This document shows, piece after piece, positions 20,775 to 31,930 of a stretch of 64,000 bases of DNA; the stretch's first letter is position 1; every line of letters starts with the position of its first letter. The notes below the pieces were generated by a model. The model saw only the letters and a list, made by a program, of their open reading frames with translations, was not told where the DNA came from and did not search any database. The stretch comes from Gadus chalcogrammus (Eukaryota > Chordata > Actinopteri > Gadiformes > Gadidae): contig NC_079412.1 in the NCBI RefSeq assembly GCF_026213295.1, forward strand, positions 186,001-250,000. Direction: 5' to 3'. Made by a program: the position numbers and the translations under genes.

Positions 20775-21229
20775 TGATTGAGTGCGCAATGAATCTTGGG
20801 AGGGATACGTTGGGCCGTGAAGGATCTTGGGATACGTTGGGCCGTGAAGGATACAGCCGATGCATCTTTCAAATCCGGGAAAAGAAGGCTGCATTCGTAG
20901 GCCGCATTTGAAGGACCCTTGGAATTGGGACAGCACTTGGCGCGTTGCTGTGACGCAATCTGCGTCGACGCATCCTTCGAGTGCAGGCTTCGAAGGATGC
21001 GTCCTAGGAATTGGGACACAGCCATAGCCTTCGCCAAAATACAACATCTTTTCGCGAATGTTCATATCCCACAAAAAGATCTGCGCACAATGGACAATAA
21101 AACTGTGCAAGTTGTAAGGAAATGGCTGGGCCTCAACACACATTCTACACAATGTTTTATTTTCCAGAAGAAACAGGACGGTGGGCTTGGCATTCCAAAC
21201 TGTATGTGGGAGTACACAGCAGCAAGGCA

Positions 21230-21869
21230 GTCACTGTTACGACCGGCCTAGGGGAACCGGACATAACGAATGGTGCTCCCCTCTTTTCCCACTCCCAAGG
21301 ACGACCAGGCACACAGGGCTGCAGTCCAGCATAAGTTGATTTATTCAACTGATGGAGACTCGGGGTGAGCATAGCCAAAACAACAAACAAAACAATCTAA
21401 CCCCAAAACTAACTTCCCTAACCGACAAACCAAAGAAAGCAAAGTTCACAGGATTCTCACTGACTCCCTATGTGGTAAACAGGAGAAAACAACGATAAAC
21501 CAAACAAGCTACTCACCCCTACGATTACCTGGACTGCTTAAGTTTTAACATAACAAAACACAATACAATACAATATAATGCCACATGGTAAGCCTGGTGC
21601 AGTTGGGAGCAGGGTCAAGAAAAGGAGGATGATTGTCTCCAGCGGCGGCCATTTATAGCAGCTCCTCCAGCCCCTGCACCAATCAACAGCCAGCACCTGG
21701 AGAAACACCAATGGTGGTAGCACCACCCTCAGGCCGGGAGGAGCAGCACCTGGAGAGGGAGAGAGCCTAAGGGTGCTAACACCACCCTCAGGCCGGGAGG
21801 ATCCACAGCACAGACGACATCCATACAACGCTGCAAAATACACATACGACCCTGGGTCGTAACAGTCAC
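21230..21869 (-). mobile_element. Solo LTR, 630 bp, 5-bp duplication
   Basis: LTR 21235-21864, with ends TGTTACGACC and GGTCGTAACA. Flanks are GTCAC on both sides. On the minus strand there is TATAAATGG near 21650 and AATAAA near 21340, which sets the orientation. The U3 part contains two copies of CACCACCCTCAGGCCGGGAG. No internal retrotransposon sequence remains, so it arose by LTR-LTR recombination. It lies in the RLE element. Confidence 0.88.
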
Positions 21870-21955
21870 ATCTAGTCAATATGCTAAACTGTGATGACAA
21901 CAGTGTAAGACACCTGGCAAGAGCATCATAACTGCTGGACTTTAAGAAACGCAAA

Positions 21956-23011
21956 GTGGCTTGTGCAGGCAGTGGTGAGGATAACTTCCTGGGTTTCAGA
22001 AGAAAGAGCAGTGGCAAGCTGGATACCCAGGCACAGGGATTTGGTGTGTCATCAGACTGGCGTGACCTGAATGATTTGTGCTGGAGGACAGGCACCGAGC
22101 TAAAATGGACCTCCAACCACCAACCAGTAGAGGTCACCGATGCAGTGGTGGATGACCCATCAATCACAGTGCAAGCCAGGCTGCAACACAATAACATCAC
22201 CCACCTCCTGTTACCATCAACATCCAGGCAAACCCTTCTTACCATCCAAAGGGGCCACAATATGGAGTACTGGTCCAGCCTTAAACTTCAAGGAAAATTA
22301 GCCAAACTCACCTGTGCAGATCACTCCATATCACATGCCATTTACAATAATGCCACCATCAGTGATGAGATACTCATCTTCTGTGTGAAGGCACGCCTAC
22401 AGGTTCTCCCCACAAAATACAATCTCTCCCTCTGGTTTCCATCTATTCATTCCCCCTTATGCATGCTACATGACCCACCACAACATCTGGAGTCAGTAGC
22501 CCACATCATGAACAGTTGCCCTTCCTACAAAGGACTGTATATTGCCAGACATGACAGACTGGTGGACCTCATCGCTGCCCAGATCCCCTGTGCTCCTCAG
22601 GAACAACTATATAAACATACCTCTGTCCAGTCCCACTGGTTTAACACATCCACAAACTGCTTTTCAGGAATTCCCAACACACCAGACATCATTTGCATAT
22701 CAAAAGAGAAAGAAATAGTCAGACTCTTTGAAGTAGCCTGTGCCTTTGACCTGTTCATGGAGGAATCCTATTGTACAAAAAAACTGAAATACCATCCTCC
22801 AACATCTGCCATTGAAAGCTGTGGCTATAAATGTGTCCTCATTGTTCTTGTCTTTGGCAGTCTAGGCCATGTGCATAGGCTGGTGGTCAGTGGACTTAAC
22901 ATCTGTGGACTAAGTAAAAGAAGGGCCAGACAGCTAGCTAAGTACTGCTCAATATCAACTGTTATAGGGAGCATGTTCATCTGGAAAAGGAGATGTTTCC
23001 TGTACCCTTAA
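21956..23011 (+). pseudogene. RLE-type LINE: Cys/His region and restriction-like endonuclease
   Basis: Long open frame (first ATG is internal; the track start is GTG). After a variable region comes a Cys/His cluster around SPLCMLHD and HIMNSC, then GLYIARHDRLVDLI, and finally the nuclease signature with NTPDIICIS, FEVACAFDLF and KKLKYHP. This R-H-D / PD / E / K-LKY order is that of the restriction-like nuclease at the C-terminus of R2/R4/NeSL-type elements, which nicks a preferred target. The C-terminus ends at FLYP. This frame is intact, but its junction to the RT part near 21870-21955 contains a stop. Confidence 0.78.
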
Positions 23012-23125
23012 TGATGCACTCCCATAACAAGATGTTTGTTGGTCAAATAGTTGTTGGATAATTCATCACATTTGGTTCCTAAAATGATATTAACTTGTAA
23101 TGTGGAATCAAATAAAGTACATAAA

Positions 23126-23128
<3 letters not shown>

Positions 23129-23159
<31 letters not shown>
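23129..23159. repeat. (TG)n microsatellite, right of the RLE element
   Basis: About 15 TG units following ACATAAAA at the LINE 3' end. After it the sequence reads like a 3' untranslated region with AATAAAG near 23203. Confidence 0.92.
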
Positions 23160-23160
<1 letters not shown>

Positions 23161-24124
23161 TTTGTTGAGGTTCTGAGTTCGGTTATCTGTTGAGTGTTCT
23201 GAATAAAGTGTTAAAACTTTTACAATGTATTGATTTTTTGTATGACTTTACTTATTCACTTTGGTTACACACAGAGCTACCGTATGTTAAAACAGACTTG
23301 AGTTTGTCGTATTTAAAAATGGGCAAATAAGGTGGTCCAGCAGCACAAGGGAAGACAATATTATAGACAATTAGAGCCAGATATTAAATGAATGATGGTT
23401 CAGAGTAAGAATTTAGGAATGCAAAAGTGCTAATAACATTAGCACAGTCGAACCTTATGATATTAAGAAAACAGAATGTAACATAGCTAGACCTAATATA
23501 AATATGTCAGAAAAGGTGAAGCTATAAAGGAATTGTTCCAATTATTCCTGTCCACTCATACATAGTTGCTGTATTTAAAATAATTATTAGCCTCAATCTT
23601 TGATGCCCTTCAGCTTTACAATACAAGTATGAGTTTGTGTCCTATCAAATATTAAATGGAGCTCATTTAACGTCACAATATCTTATTGATAGGAATGTTT
23701 AACTTAATTCAACCTGATTGAGTCATCTCGACCATTCGGTTGAGGTATGTTATCCCAAAGACCGCCACTAGGTGTCACTGTTTTTTCCAATAGTACGCCT
23801 TTTAAGTCTCACTCAAAACAGGAAATCCCAAACGAGAAAATAACTCCCAACATGTGGACGGCTTTTGATAAAAAAATTGAAAAGATAGGTACATTTTTTC
23901 AACATATTATAGTATAAGAAAGCTTACTGAACAGAATGTTGTTAAATTATTCCGCAAAATAAACTCTTTTACGTGTTAAATATTTTTATGGTAGACATAG
24001 AAAAATTAAGCTAATCTCATTTATAATGAACAATGTTCTATGAAATCAAAACCTTTTATCTGTCATTGCTTTAAATACTAAACATTTAATGTTATTCCAA
24101 CATAAATGCGCCAAAATAAATTTC
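23160..24124. other. AT-rich interval without a recognised gene
   Basis: The first 50 bases may be the distal 3' UTR of the possible host gene, with AATAAA near 23202. The rest is unique-looking AT-rich DNA. A 14-codon ATG frame at 23851-23890 (MWTAFDKKIEKIG) ends at a GTACAT that could be a splice donor. I cannot link it to any downstream exon. Confidence 0.35.
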
Positions 24125-24441
24125 TTAAAGGTCCCATGACATGAAAATCTCAATTTATGAGATTTTCTAACATAAATATGAGTTCCCCTAGCCTGCCTAT
24201 GGTCCCCCAGTGGCTAAAACTTGCGTTTGGTGTAAAACGAGCACTAGCTGTTCTGCTCGCCTTTGAAAAAACGGAGGCTCAAGCGCGCTGATTTGGAAAT
24301 CTGTGCTCATGACGTCATGAGGAATCTCAGCTCCTCCCCTTACTCTGCCTGGCCCGCCCAGAGACGTTGGCCCGCCAATGAGACAATGAGCTAGAGACCA
24401 TAACATCGCCACGCTGTCTTTGCCTGGAGTGTAGAGATATC

Positions 24442-27400
24442 ATGGCTCCCAAACAATTGAATGGCAGGTGCTCAGTGTTCGGATGTCAAAGTGACAAACT
24501 AAGTAGGCCTACATTTGCAGCTCCTTCATCCGAGTCTCTGAGGAACCAGTGGGTTCATTTTGTTTTCGCTGGAAATGCGCCGATACGAATTGCGAAATGT
24601 GTGTTTGTGTGCGCCAAACATTTCCCCGACGACTGCTTCATCAACTTGGGACAATACAAAGCTGGATTTGCTGAACTTCTGAAAATGAAGCCTGGATCAG
24701 TACCAACTCTCCTTGCCTCAGCTACAAACCGCGGACAAGTAAGTACACTAACGCTGTATCATGTTCTGGCTTTACTGTGTATGATTACCTTGCTTGTTCC
24801 CCTTAGAATGTGGCTTTAGCTAATGCTCACTTTACTACAAACTAATACAGCTGTCTTTTAACAGCTAAGTGACGCAGTAGTTCTAGCGTGAGACACAGGG
24901 CCTGATTCCCAAGTTAGCCTTGGTGTTCTATATCATTGGAGACAGTTTACAACACATTTCATTCAGTCCTTCTTGTTCGCTCGTGCTAGGCTACCGCACG
25001 GCAACAGGCATAAATTAATAAAGTTAGAAATAAAAGTAACCTTCCATCGCATGAATCATCGCATTTTGAGGGACTATTTCCTCGGCAATGGAGCTGGTAA
25101 CTTAGGTATCAGCAATGCAATGCAATGTTGGTATTTTCATAAATACATAGGCCCACTCATGTTCTCCCCTTCACGCCAGTTTCAAATCAATGGGTTGTTA
25201 GCAGGTTAATAATCGAGTACTAATTGGATCTTGTTTCCTCTACACAGGCCAGCACATCGACTGTTTACATTCAGCTGCCTCTCTCAAGGGATGTTGCATG
25301 CCAGACGGACCATTTGAAAACGCGTACTGAAGGCACACAGCTATCCTTTAGGACTTTGCAGACCCACATTAAAAGTGAAGGTATCTACTTTTCCACCTTG
25401 AGTACATTTACTTTTGATGTAGTTACTAGTGTTCTTTATTCTGGCATTTCTCTTTGCTTGCATTATGTGTTTTTTCATTACTTGACTTGCCTTAGTAAAA
25501 TTCATTGTTTGCACAGGTGTCCAGGCAACTGTGTTCTGCAAGGATTTCGGTGTTGGCACATCGAATGCAGACCCTTTGTGCCTGTCATCGACACCAATAA
25601 GAAGACCATCCAAAAGACCTCGGGTAGACCTTGAGGAAGAGCTGGAGGACAATCCATTGGAGGTCAGCTCTTTATTGGAAGCTTCTAATGGACCGGATTC
25701 CACTTATGATCCTTCTGACTCCATCACAGCATTGTTAGACTCTACACTAAAGTCGTAAGTTACTGAGTGTGAAGATATATGTGTGGCTCTTGAGAACTTT
25801 CATAATTTCTATAAATTGTATGGCATTCTAAACATAAAGTATTAATCTCGGTGAGGCTGTTGTTGTTTATAGCATTACCTTCAGGATTATGTGCATGCAA
25901 ATAATTAAACTAGCTGAAAACAGGGTGATGGTTTAAGGTACAGTCCAGGTGAAAGCTCAATCAGTTTAACACAAAGCGTTTCCCTTTGTTTGTGGTTTGA
26001 TATAGAGAAGATTCATCCACTGCAACACCCAACGGCAAGAAATACATGGTGTACGAGAGCTGCATCATGGAATTGTTTAATGCATGTCCAGTCTGCACGA
26101 GGGCATGTGAAGTTACAACCCAAAGGCTGGGGACATTCCTGTCTGTGAAGCAGCAGTGCCCCCATTGCACATTCGGAAGACGCTGGAATAGCCAGCCTAT
26201 CCTTGGGAGCACGCCAGCTGGAAATCTGCACCTTTCTGCCGCTGTGTACCTGAGTGGTGCATCTTTCCTAAAAATCGAAAAGGTAAATGATGTGGAACTG
26301 TAAATGTGTGACTGTGAATTGCTTCAATATAGATCTAATTACATGTATTATTTATCCCCCACACCAAAAGGTCTTCAAGGCAATGAAGCTACAGTTGTTT
26401 CGGTATGAAACATTTCGCCGCCATGCCAAAAGTTTCATTGAACCAGCAGTTATTCACCAGTGGAAAGTCCTAAATGATTTGAATCTGCAGCGGCTAAGTC
26501 AAGAGGAAATGGTGATACTTGGTGGTGACATGAGAGCTGACTCTCCAGGTATTGATACCTAACTGAAATAGTGCATTTTATACAAGTGTTCAATATTGTT
26601 TGAAGTTAAAAGAAGTGACCTAAATAAAGTCAGACATAATACCAAAGTATTGGAGGGTGATTACTACACTAATTTCCCTATTTGAACCAAAATAGGTCAC
26701 TCTGCAAAGTATGGGAGTTACACAATGATGGATCTCCATACTAAGACCATTGTGGACATTCAGTTGGTCCAGGTGAGTTGTCAAAATGGATATTGTAAAG
26801 GGGTTATTGGTTGTAATTTCAAAGTCTAACATGCATATTCTATTAATATATATTTTTTCTGTGTTAACAGAGCAACGAAGTTGGTGGTAGCACCCATATG
26901 GAGAAGGAGGGACTGAAGAGGAGTTTAGCCTTACTGGAGTCGCGTGGCGTCCACCTTGACTGCATTGTCACTGATCGTCATCCTCAAGTACAGAAGTTCC
27001 TCAGGGAGAGAAACATAACCCATTACTACGATGTCTGGCACTTTGCAAAAGGTATGTTTCTCCAGCCTTTTCCTTTCTTTGATTTGTTAGTGATATCCTT
27101 TTGGTGAGAAGGACCTGATGTTTTGAAGCTTGCGCAAAGCTCCCATTTGGTGGTCCTTCATTTTAAAATTGTGACACTGAGTAAATGGTAAGAAATGCTT
27201 TGAAATTATCAAATGCTACAATCGAGTAATCACTCAGTTTATGAGTATCTCAACTAAGTGGAAAGTACTTTGCTCTCATTGTAGGTATTTCAAAGAAGCT
27301 GTTGGCAATCAGTAAGCAGAAAGACGGTGAGAAACTGAAGAAGTGGATGAAGAGCATCAACAACCACATATACTGGACTGCAGCAGGCTCAAACTCCGGG

Positions 27401-28536
27401 CCAGAGAGAATCGCAAAGTGGACCTCGATCCTGAACCATGTTCGAGATGTCCATGTACATGAAGATCCTCTTTACCCCAAGTGCGAGCATGCGATCCGCC
27501 AGACAAGTGACCGGAGTAAATGGCTTCAAGCAGGTATTTCACCAATAGACAGGCTAAATGTCAAAACAGTGAACATACAACTACAGTTATTTAGTGGCTT
27601 TCAGAAATTTACCAGAGGACATGGTTGTAGTATTCTTTACTGTATGGGTAATGGTTTTCTAATATCATATTTCTTATTGTCTGCAGCAACTCCAACTTTC
27701 TCCAAGTTGGAGAAGTTGCTGACCAATAAAAGGGTGCTGAAGGATGTTGCAAAACTGAGCCCCCACCACCAAACTTAATCTTTGGAGGCTTTCCATGCGG
27801 TTATTCTTCGTTTTGCCCCCAAAAATGTTGTCTTTCCCTTTATTGGAATGCTGTGCAGGTTAAAGAAAGTTTGTTTACTAAATACTTTTTGGAATTGTAG
27901 CCTAAAATATCTGTCAATATTAACATGTTTTGTCTTGTACTTCCAGACTCTACCTGGCTGCTATGCATTCTAATCACAATGTGGACCGACCACAGGCCGA
28001 AACAAAGGAAGGAGTACCGATTTATAAAATGTCCTTTGCAAAGGCTAGGAAGGGAGAGTGCAGAGCTAAACCGCAAAAAACACAGCAGACCTTTGGTAAG
28101 GGTTCAAATAAATTCAAACGACACACATTTTGGATTTCTAAAATGTTTTTCTCTTGATGAAAATCAAATAAATACAAAAACACAGTAACACAAGACCCAA
28201 CCAATTTGTAAAGAAAACATGTTTTACAATACAGGTTACGTTGATGACATCATTGATGTAATTTTTGAGGAAGTCTTTCCCAACCATACGTCATACACCG
28301 AGGCCCTGTTGGAGATCCCTGTTCCAGAGCCCCTAACGGCACAGTATGAGAAGCCTGACAAGGAGGCGGTCATCAGCAGCCTTGTGTCAAGGTTCAAACG
28401 GGGGATGTTTAAAACCAACATAGTGGCCTTCCTCAGCAGGAAACTCGGAGCGGATACGCAGGACCACACAAGCTGGAATGACAACCCGGATACGGCGTCC
28501 AGGTGGCCCCAGCACCAGCTCACAAAGGAACGATAG
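24442..28536 (+). pseudogene. Kolobok THAP transposase, 11 exons, one premature stop
   Basis: Exons: 24442-24738, 25248-25380, 25517-25754, 26006-26282, 26371-26548, 26696-26772, 26871-27051, 27285-27533, 27687-27858, 27947-28095, 28235-28536. All have GT-AG borders and consistent phases, summing to 751 codons. Exon 1 is a THAP DNA-binding domain: C10, C15, W37, C57, H60, with FP and VPTL. Exon 4 has a CPVC...CPHC zinc cluster. The catalytic part has GGDMRADSPGHSAKYGSY (exons 5-6), SNEVGGS and IVTDRHPQ (exon 7) and LEAFH (exon 9). Acidic residues in these blocks are the likely DDE/D triad. The only break is TAA at 27776-27778 (codon 574). The first Met has a good context and starts the THAP fold. 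Confidence 0.9.
27776..27778 (+). other. Premature TAA in Kolobok transposase
   Basis: In-frame stop between HHQT and SLEAFH in exon 9. A single base change from a tyrosine codon would produce it. Everything after it remains open in frame to the natural stop at 28536. Confidence 0.85.
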
Positions 28537-28759
28537 GAGAGATACCTGTAGCGACTGAACAATTGAGTCAGAGAATAAGTCTTGCAGATTTATCATTGCT
28601 TTGTTATGAAATAAATATTACTATGCTCCTATGGCTGGTTTTGTTCTGTAACTATTTAAGTAGTTTTTTTTAGCTTGGATATAAATACATCTTCACAAAA
28701 TTAGGCACAAGATTGAGAACAACTTCATTATTTTATTAAATTCTGTAACAATGCATAAC

Positions 28760-29558
28760 TTACTTGTGTATTCTTCTCAAATTTAGAGGACCATAGTCGG
28801 CTCTATATATTTGGCTGGCATTCTGAATAGAGTAAACATTTAGGCAGACCGGCTCCAATCCAGGATGGTCAACCATACACGTTGGATGTAGTTCGACCTC
28901 CCGTAGTCTTCTAGTAACCTAATTAGAATTTGAAAGGGTAAGTTTTATTTTTATGCATTATGTGTCAAATGAAGAGACAAAGTTGTTTCCAATTTAGTGG
29001 AGAGTGCCACCTGCGGTATCTCCATGCAGCAAATATTCTCCTCTTCTGTGGGCATGGTCGCACATTTTCCACAACGGCACCTATCCATAAAATAAAGGTA
29101 GATGTAATAATGGCAGAGGTCTGACTATAGTGGCTCTGGTAAGTGTCTATAGCTATACATATGACAGTGGACAAGCTGATGTGAGACGTAAATCTTCACG
29201 AGTAAATCATGGGTTATGTGTAACATGACTTCAATATAGGTTGAAATTAACCCATTAAATGAGCCAGTGACTTCTCTAAACTACAAAGATGACTGATATA
29301 GATGCTAATATAACGTAACGATAGCAAATCAGCAACTTTGAAAGCCAACAACGTAGGCTAGCGTTAGCACATGATAATAACTAACCGCATGCATAAACAA
29401 ACCAACTAAAGTACCGTATCCAGACACAATATTTTCAATTACCATTCAGAGACGTCCTGCTGTAGCCGCTGAGAACCAACTTCTTCAGGTGATTCGTAAT
29501 CCGGATCCGATTCTGGGTCAAACTGAAAGGCTTGAACGACTGGGTTTCTACGAGCCAT
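28760..29558 (-). CDS. Kolobok-borne P2X7-ballast-like cysteine-rich protein, 3 exons
   Basis: Minus-strand exons 29443-29558, 29011-29080 and 28760-28918 join in phase (186 + 159 bases) to give 114 residues. The acidic N-terminus (about 1-38) is followed by WCRCGKCATMPTEEE, then CCME, and after the second intron CMVDHPG, VCLN and a YRADYG segment. Cysteines 40, 42, 45, 56, 57, 76 and 87 and His 80 match the order in the zinc-binding intracellular ballast domain of the P2X7 receptor, which is also known as a free-standing fish protein. Splice sites are GTAATT, then GTGGCA (weak), with TAG acceptors. The gene is convergent with the transposase. Its role in transposition is unknown. Confidence 0.75.
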
Positions 29559-29596
29559 TGCGATGTAAACAGAGCGCACGTGGCTGCAAGCTGGTG

Positions 29597-29661
29597 AGGG
29601 CCACACCCCCACCCTGTACAGGGCCACACCCCCACCCTGCTCAGGGCCACACCCCCACCCT
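29597..29661 (-). promoter_or_regulatory. Three tandem CACCC-box repeats upstream of the ballast-like gene
   Basis: Three copies of AGGGCCACACCCCCACCCT at 29597, 29620 and 29643, period 23, starting 39 bases upstream of the ATG at 29558. Each contains a CCACACCC box of the type bound by KLF/Sp factors. The repeated spacing near the start suggests a promoter. This is inference from position and motif only. Confidence 0.5.
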
Positions 29662-30028
29662 CCTCCTTGACACGCCCACCGAAACAGCGCATTTGGGCGA
29701 AGCTCAATGTGCGACTGGCTCGGAGTGGCTGTAACTCTGCACCACGGCTGAATTTCGGGAACGACTTTGAATACTGTGTTAGTTGCCCACTAATACCTAT
29801 ATTAAAGAATACATAAAATAGCATGTCATGGGACCTTTAATTATGTAGTTTTGACACTTTCTGAGTTGTTTTCAAAATAAATGTGGTAAATATCTAAAAA
29901 TAAATCGGGACTAACTATCACAACTATTTCCAATTTAACCAAATGAAAGATGCTGGTATACTAATGAATACCATTGAAGAATAATGTGGTTTGTTATTTC
30001 ATTTTTTAAATTGTTTTTAAAATACTAG

Positions 30029-31563
30029 ATGGATGCTAAGAGTTTCTACGGTGCAAGACAACGCACTCTCCTGGCCCTTGTACCAGAACATCCTGAAGAT
30101 TCTGATGCTGATCTGAGTGATAATGATGACCTAATAGAGGATCCGGATTATCATCCCACACCAGCAGAAGTTGCTGGTGACAGTCTTTTTGAATCCCTGG
30201 AAGAAGAGGCTCCCTCAACAAGCAGCTCCACTACACAGCCGCCTCTCAAAAAAAGCAGAAAAGGAAAGAGCGCCCTAAAACAGTTTCCTTGGAGGAGACG
30301 GGGGATACCCCTGACCCAAGTTCGCCCTCAGGTCCAAACAAAGGAAAAGAGATCATCTGGAAGCATGAAGACATTGAGGGATTTGAGGCTCCGGTTTCAA
30401 GATTTGAACCCCCTGAGGCTGTACAGACACCCTTCCAGTAAAAAATCCAAAATCCGTCCCCTCTTTGATATGCTTCGAGAGCAATGCCTTCTGATTCCAT
30501 CCACTTACAAACACAGTGTGGATGAAGTCATGGTCGCATATAAAGGCACAAGGGCTGGCAGTCTTCGCCAATATATTGCAAACAAGCCAGATAAATGGGG
30601 CTTCAAGATGTTCTGCCAAGCCAGTTCATCTGGCATCATTCACAACCTGCTGATGTACCAAGGGGCATCCACATTTTTCAATGTTGTCCTCAGTGAGCAG
30701 GAGCAGACGCTACTTTTGGAGCAAAAGTAGTGACAACGCTGTGCAAGACCATAGCACAGCCACGCCTTTCTGTCGTCTTCTGTGACAACTACTTCACCAG
30801 TTTTAACTTGGTCAGAGACCTGCACACATTGCTGGGTGTCAAGTGCATTGGCACCGTCCGACCAAACCGTATTGGAGCTCCCTTGATGACAGACAAAGAG
30901 CTGATGAAGAGAGGGCGTGGAGCATGTGATTACATGTCTGCTGACGGAGTGGTTGCAGTCAAATGGTTTGACAACAAATGTGTCAATCTTCTGAGCAACG
31001 CCTGTTTCAACGGTGGAGCAAAGAGTCTAAGGCAAAGATTGCTGTCCCATGCCCTTCACTCATCCCTGCCTACAATGAGCATATGGGAGGGATTGATCTG
31101 TCCGACATGCTTGTGCACCTGTACAAGACCCCAGCCAAGTCAAGGAGATGGTACTTTCCCCTCTTCGGATACATCCTTGACTTGTGCATCGCCAATTCCT
31201 GGCTGGTCTACAAAAGGGACTGTGGCGTACTGAACGAGAAACCCTTGTGTCTAAAAAGGTTTCGCCTGGCAGTCGCCCACAGTCTGATCAAAGTCCACAA
31301 GTATGCAACCAAAGTTGGCCAACCATCATTCAGCTCTCCCCCACCAGAGAATCAAAAATACACCCCACGACCCTCACGACCAAAACCCACCAGATGTGCG
31401 CTATGACAACATGGGACATTGGCCACTTCACAGTGACAAGCGGGGGCGATGCAACCTCTGTCCGAAGGGTGTGTCAAGATGGAAATGTCAGAAATGCAAT
31501 GTTTTCCTGTGTTTGTCTGCAAACCAGGAATGCTTTGCAGCATACCACCAGAAGTGGATCTAA
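30029..31563 (+). pseudogene. piggyBac transposase, decayed
   Basis: Pieces in several frames make up a piggyBac transposase. The N-terminus has an acidic EDSDADLSDND region. The catalytic domain has all three expected acidic positions: SVDEVMVAYKG, VFCDNYFTS and MGGIDLSDM. The C-terminus has a cysteine-rich zinc finger (RCNLCPKG, WKCQKC, LC, C). About 200 residues are missing between FEPPEAVQTP (about 30430) and KIRPLFDMLREQ. Frame breaks occur near 30300, 30715, 30995 and 31330. The TTAA ends of this element were not found. It begins less than 200 bases right of the Kolobok element. Confidence 0.85.
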
Positions 31564-31930
31564 AAGCATTGGTGCTGTTGCATTGATGCTTTGTGTTGTT
31601 GAAATGTGTTTGTGTCTTTTGCAATGTGTTGTACAACTGTTTTTGCATTGTTTTCCAATTGGAAAGTGGATCTAATGCTCAAAGAGCATTGGTGCTGTTG
31701 CCCCACCACAGAGATCAGTTGTGTTGAGATAAAGAATATCAAAAGTGTAATGTGTCCTTGTGTTTTCCAATGTTTCCCAGCTTTTGCATTGTTCTCTAAT
31801 GTTTAATTGCAAACCAGCTTAGTATTCAACTAGGAATGTGCATTTTTCGCCCCAAAAATAATTGTGCTGTTGGACCACCACACAATGAAAGTGTGATGAG
31901 ATATGTTAGAGGTGCAATTTCTCTCCTGTG
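31564..31930. repeat. Degenerate tandem repeat after piggyBac
   Basis: Imperfect repeats with the core GCATTGGTGCTGTTGC at about 31564 and 31685 and a weaker copy near 31860. The intervening stretches have TGTGTTTT/CCAATG motifs. Unit length is roughly 120 bases or more. No frame is evident. Confidence 0.45.

Larger units (their letters stand above)
18417..21026 (-). mobile_element. PIF/Harbinger-like element carrying a trihelix gene only
   Basis: Element 18420-21023. Ends GGCTGTGTCCCAATTC and its inverse, with inverted similarity continuing over more than 30 bases (ATAGGACGCATCCTTCG and CGAAGGATGCGTCCTA). The flanking duplication is ATA. Removing the element restores the LINE codons for RDIAFAK. 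Inside is a minus-strand spliced trihelix gene but no DDE transposase. The three-base duplication and trihelix partner support PIF/Harbinger. Confidence 0.82.
18143..23128 (+). mobile_element. RLE-class non-LTR retrotransposon, 5' truncated
   Basis: Three blocks (18143-18419, 21027-21234, 21870-23128) rejoin into the C-terminal half of a site-specific-type LINE: the end of the RT, a Cys/His region and a restriction-like endonuclease. Two later insertions split it. The 3' untranslated end has AATAAA and runs straight into (TG)n. The truncated 5' end also abuts (TG)n. The lineage (R2, R4, NeSL or Hero group) cannot be decided by eye. Confidence 0.8.
24125..29840. mobile_element. Kolobok DNA transposon, near complete
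   Basis: Element 24129-29836 (5708 bp), flanked by TTAA on both sides (24125-24128, 29837-29840). The ends are exact inverted repeats: AGGTCCCATGACATG and CATGTCATGGGACCT. TTAA duplication plus a THAP-bearing transposase defines Kolobok. It holds two convergent genes: transposase on plus (24442-28536) and a small cysteine-rich gene on minus (28760-29558). Their stops are 224 bp apart. No other element is inserted in it, consistent with recent arrival. Confidence 0.93.

Noticed and set aside
21538..22260. 240-residue minus frame
   Set aside because: It spans the solo LTR and the LINE nuclease in antisense; no domain and no reason for continuity.
23851..23890. First exon of the piggyBac or of another gene (MWTAFDKKIEKIG)
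   Set aside because: A 14-codon start with a possible donor is too little; no downstream exon in phase could be tied to it.
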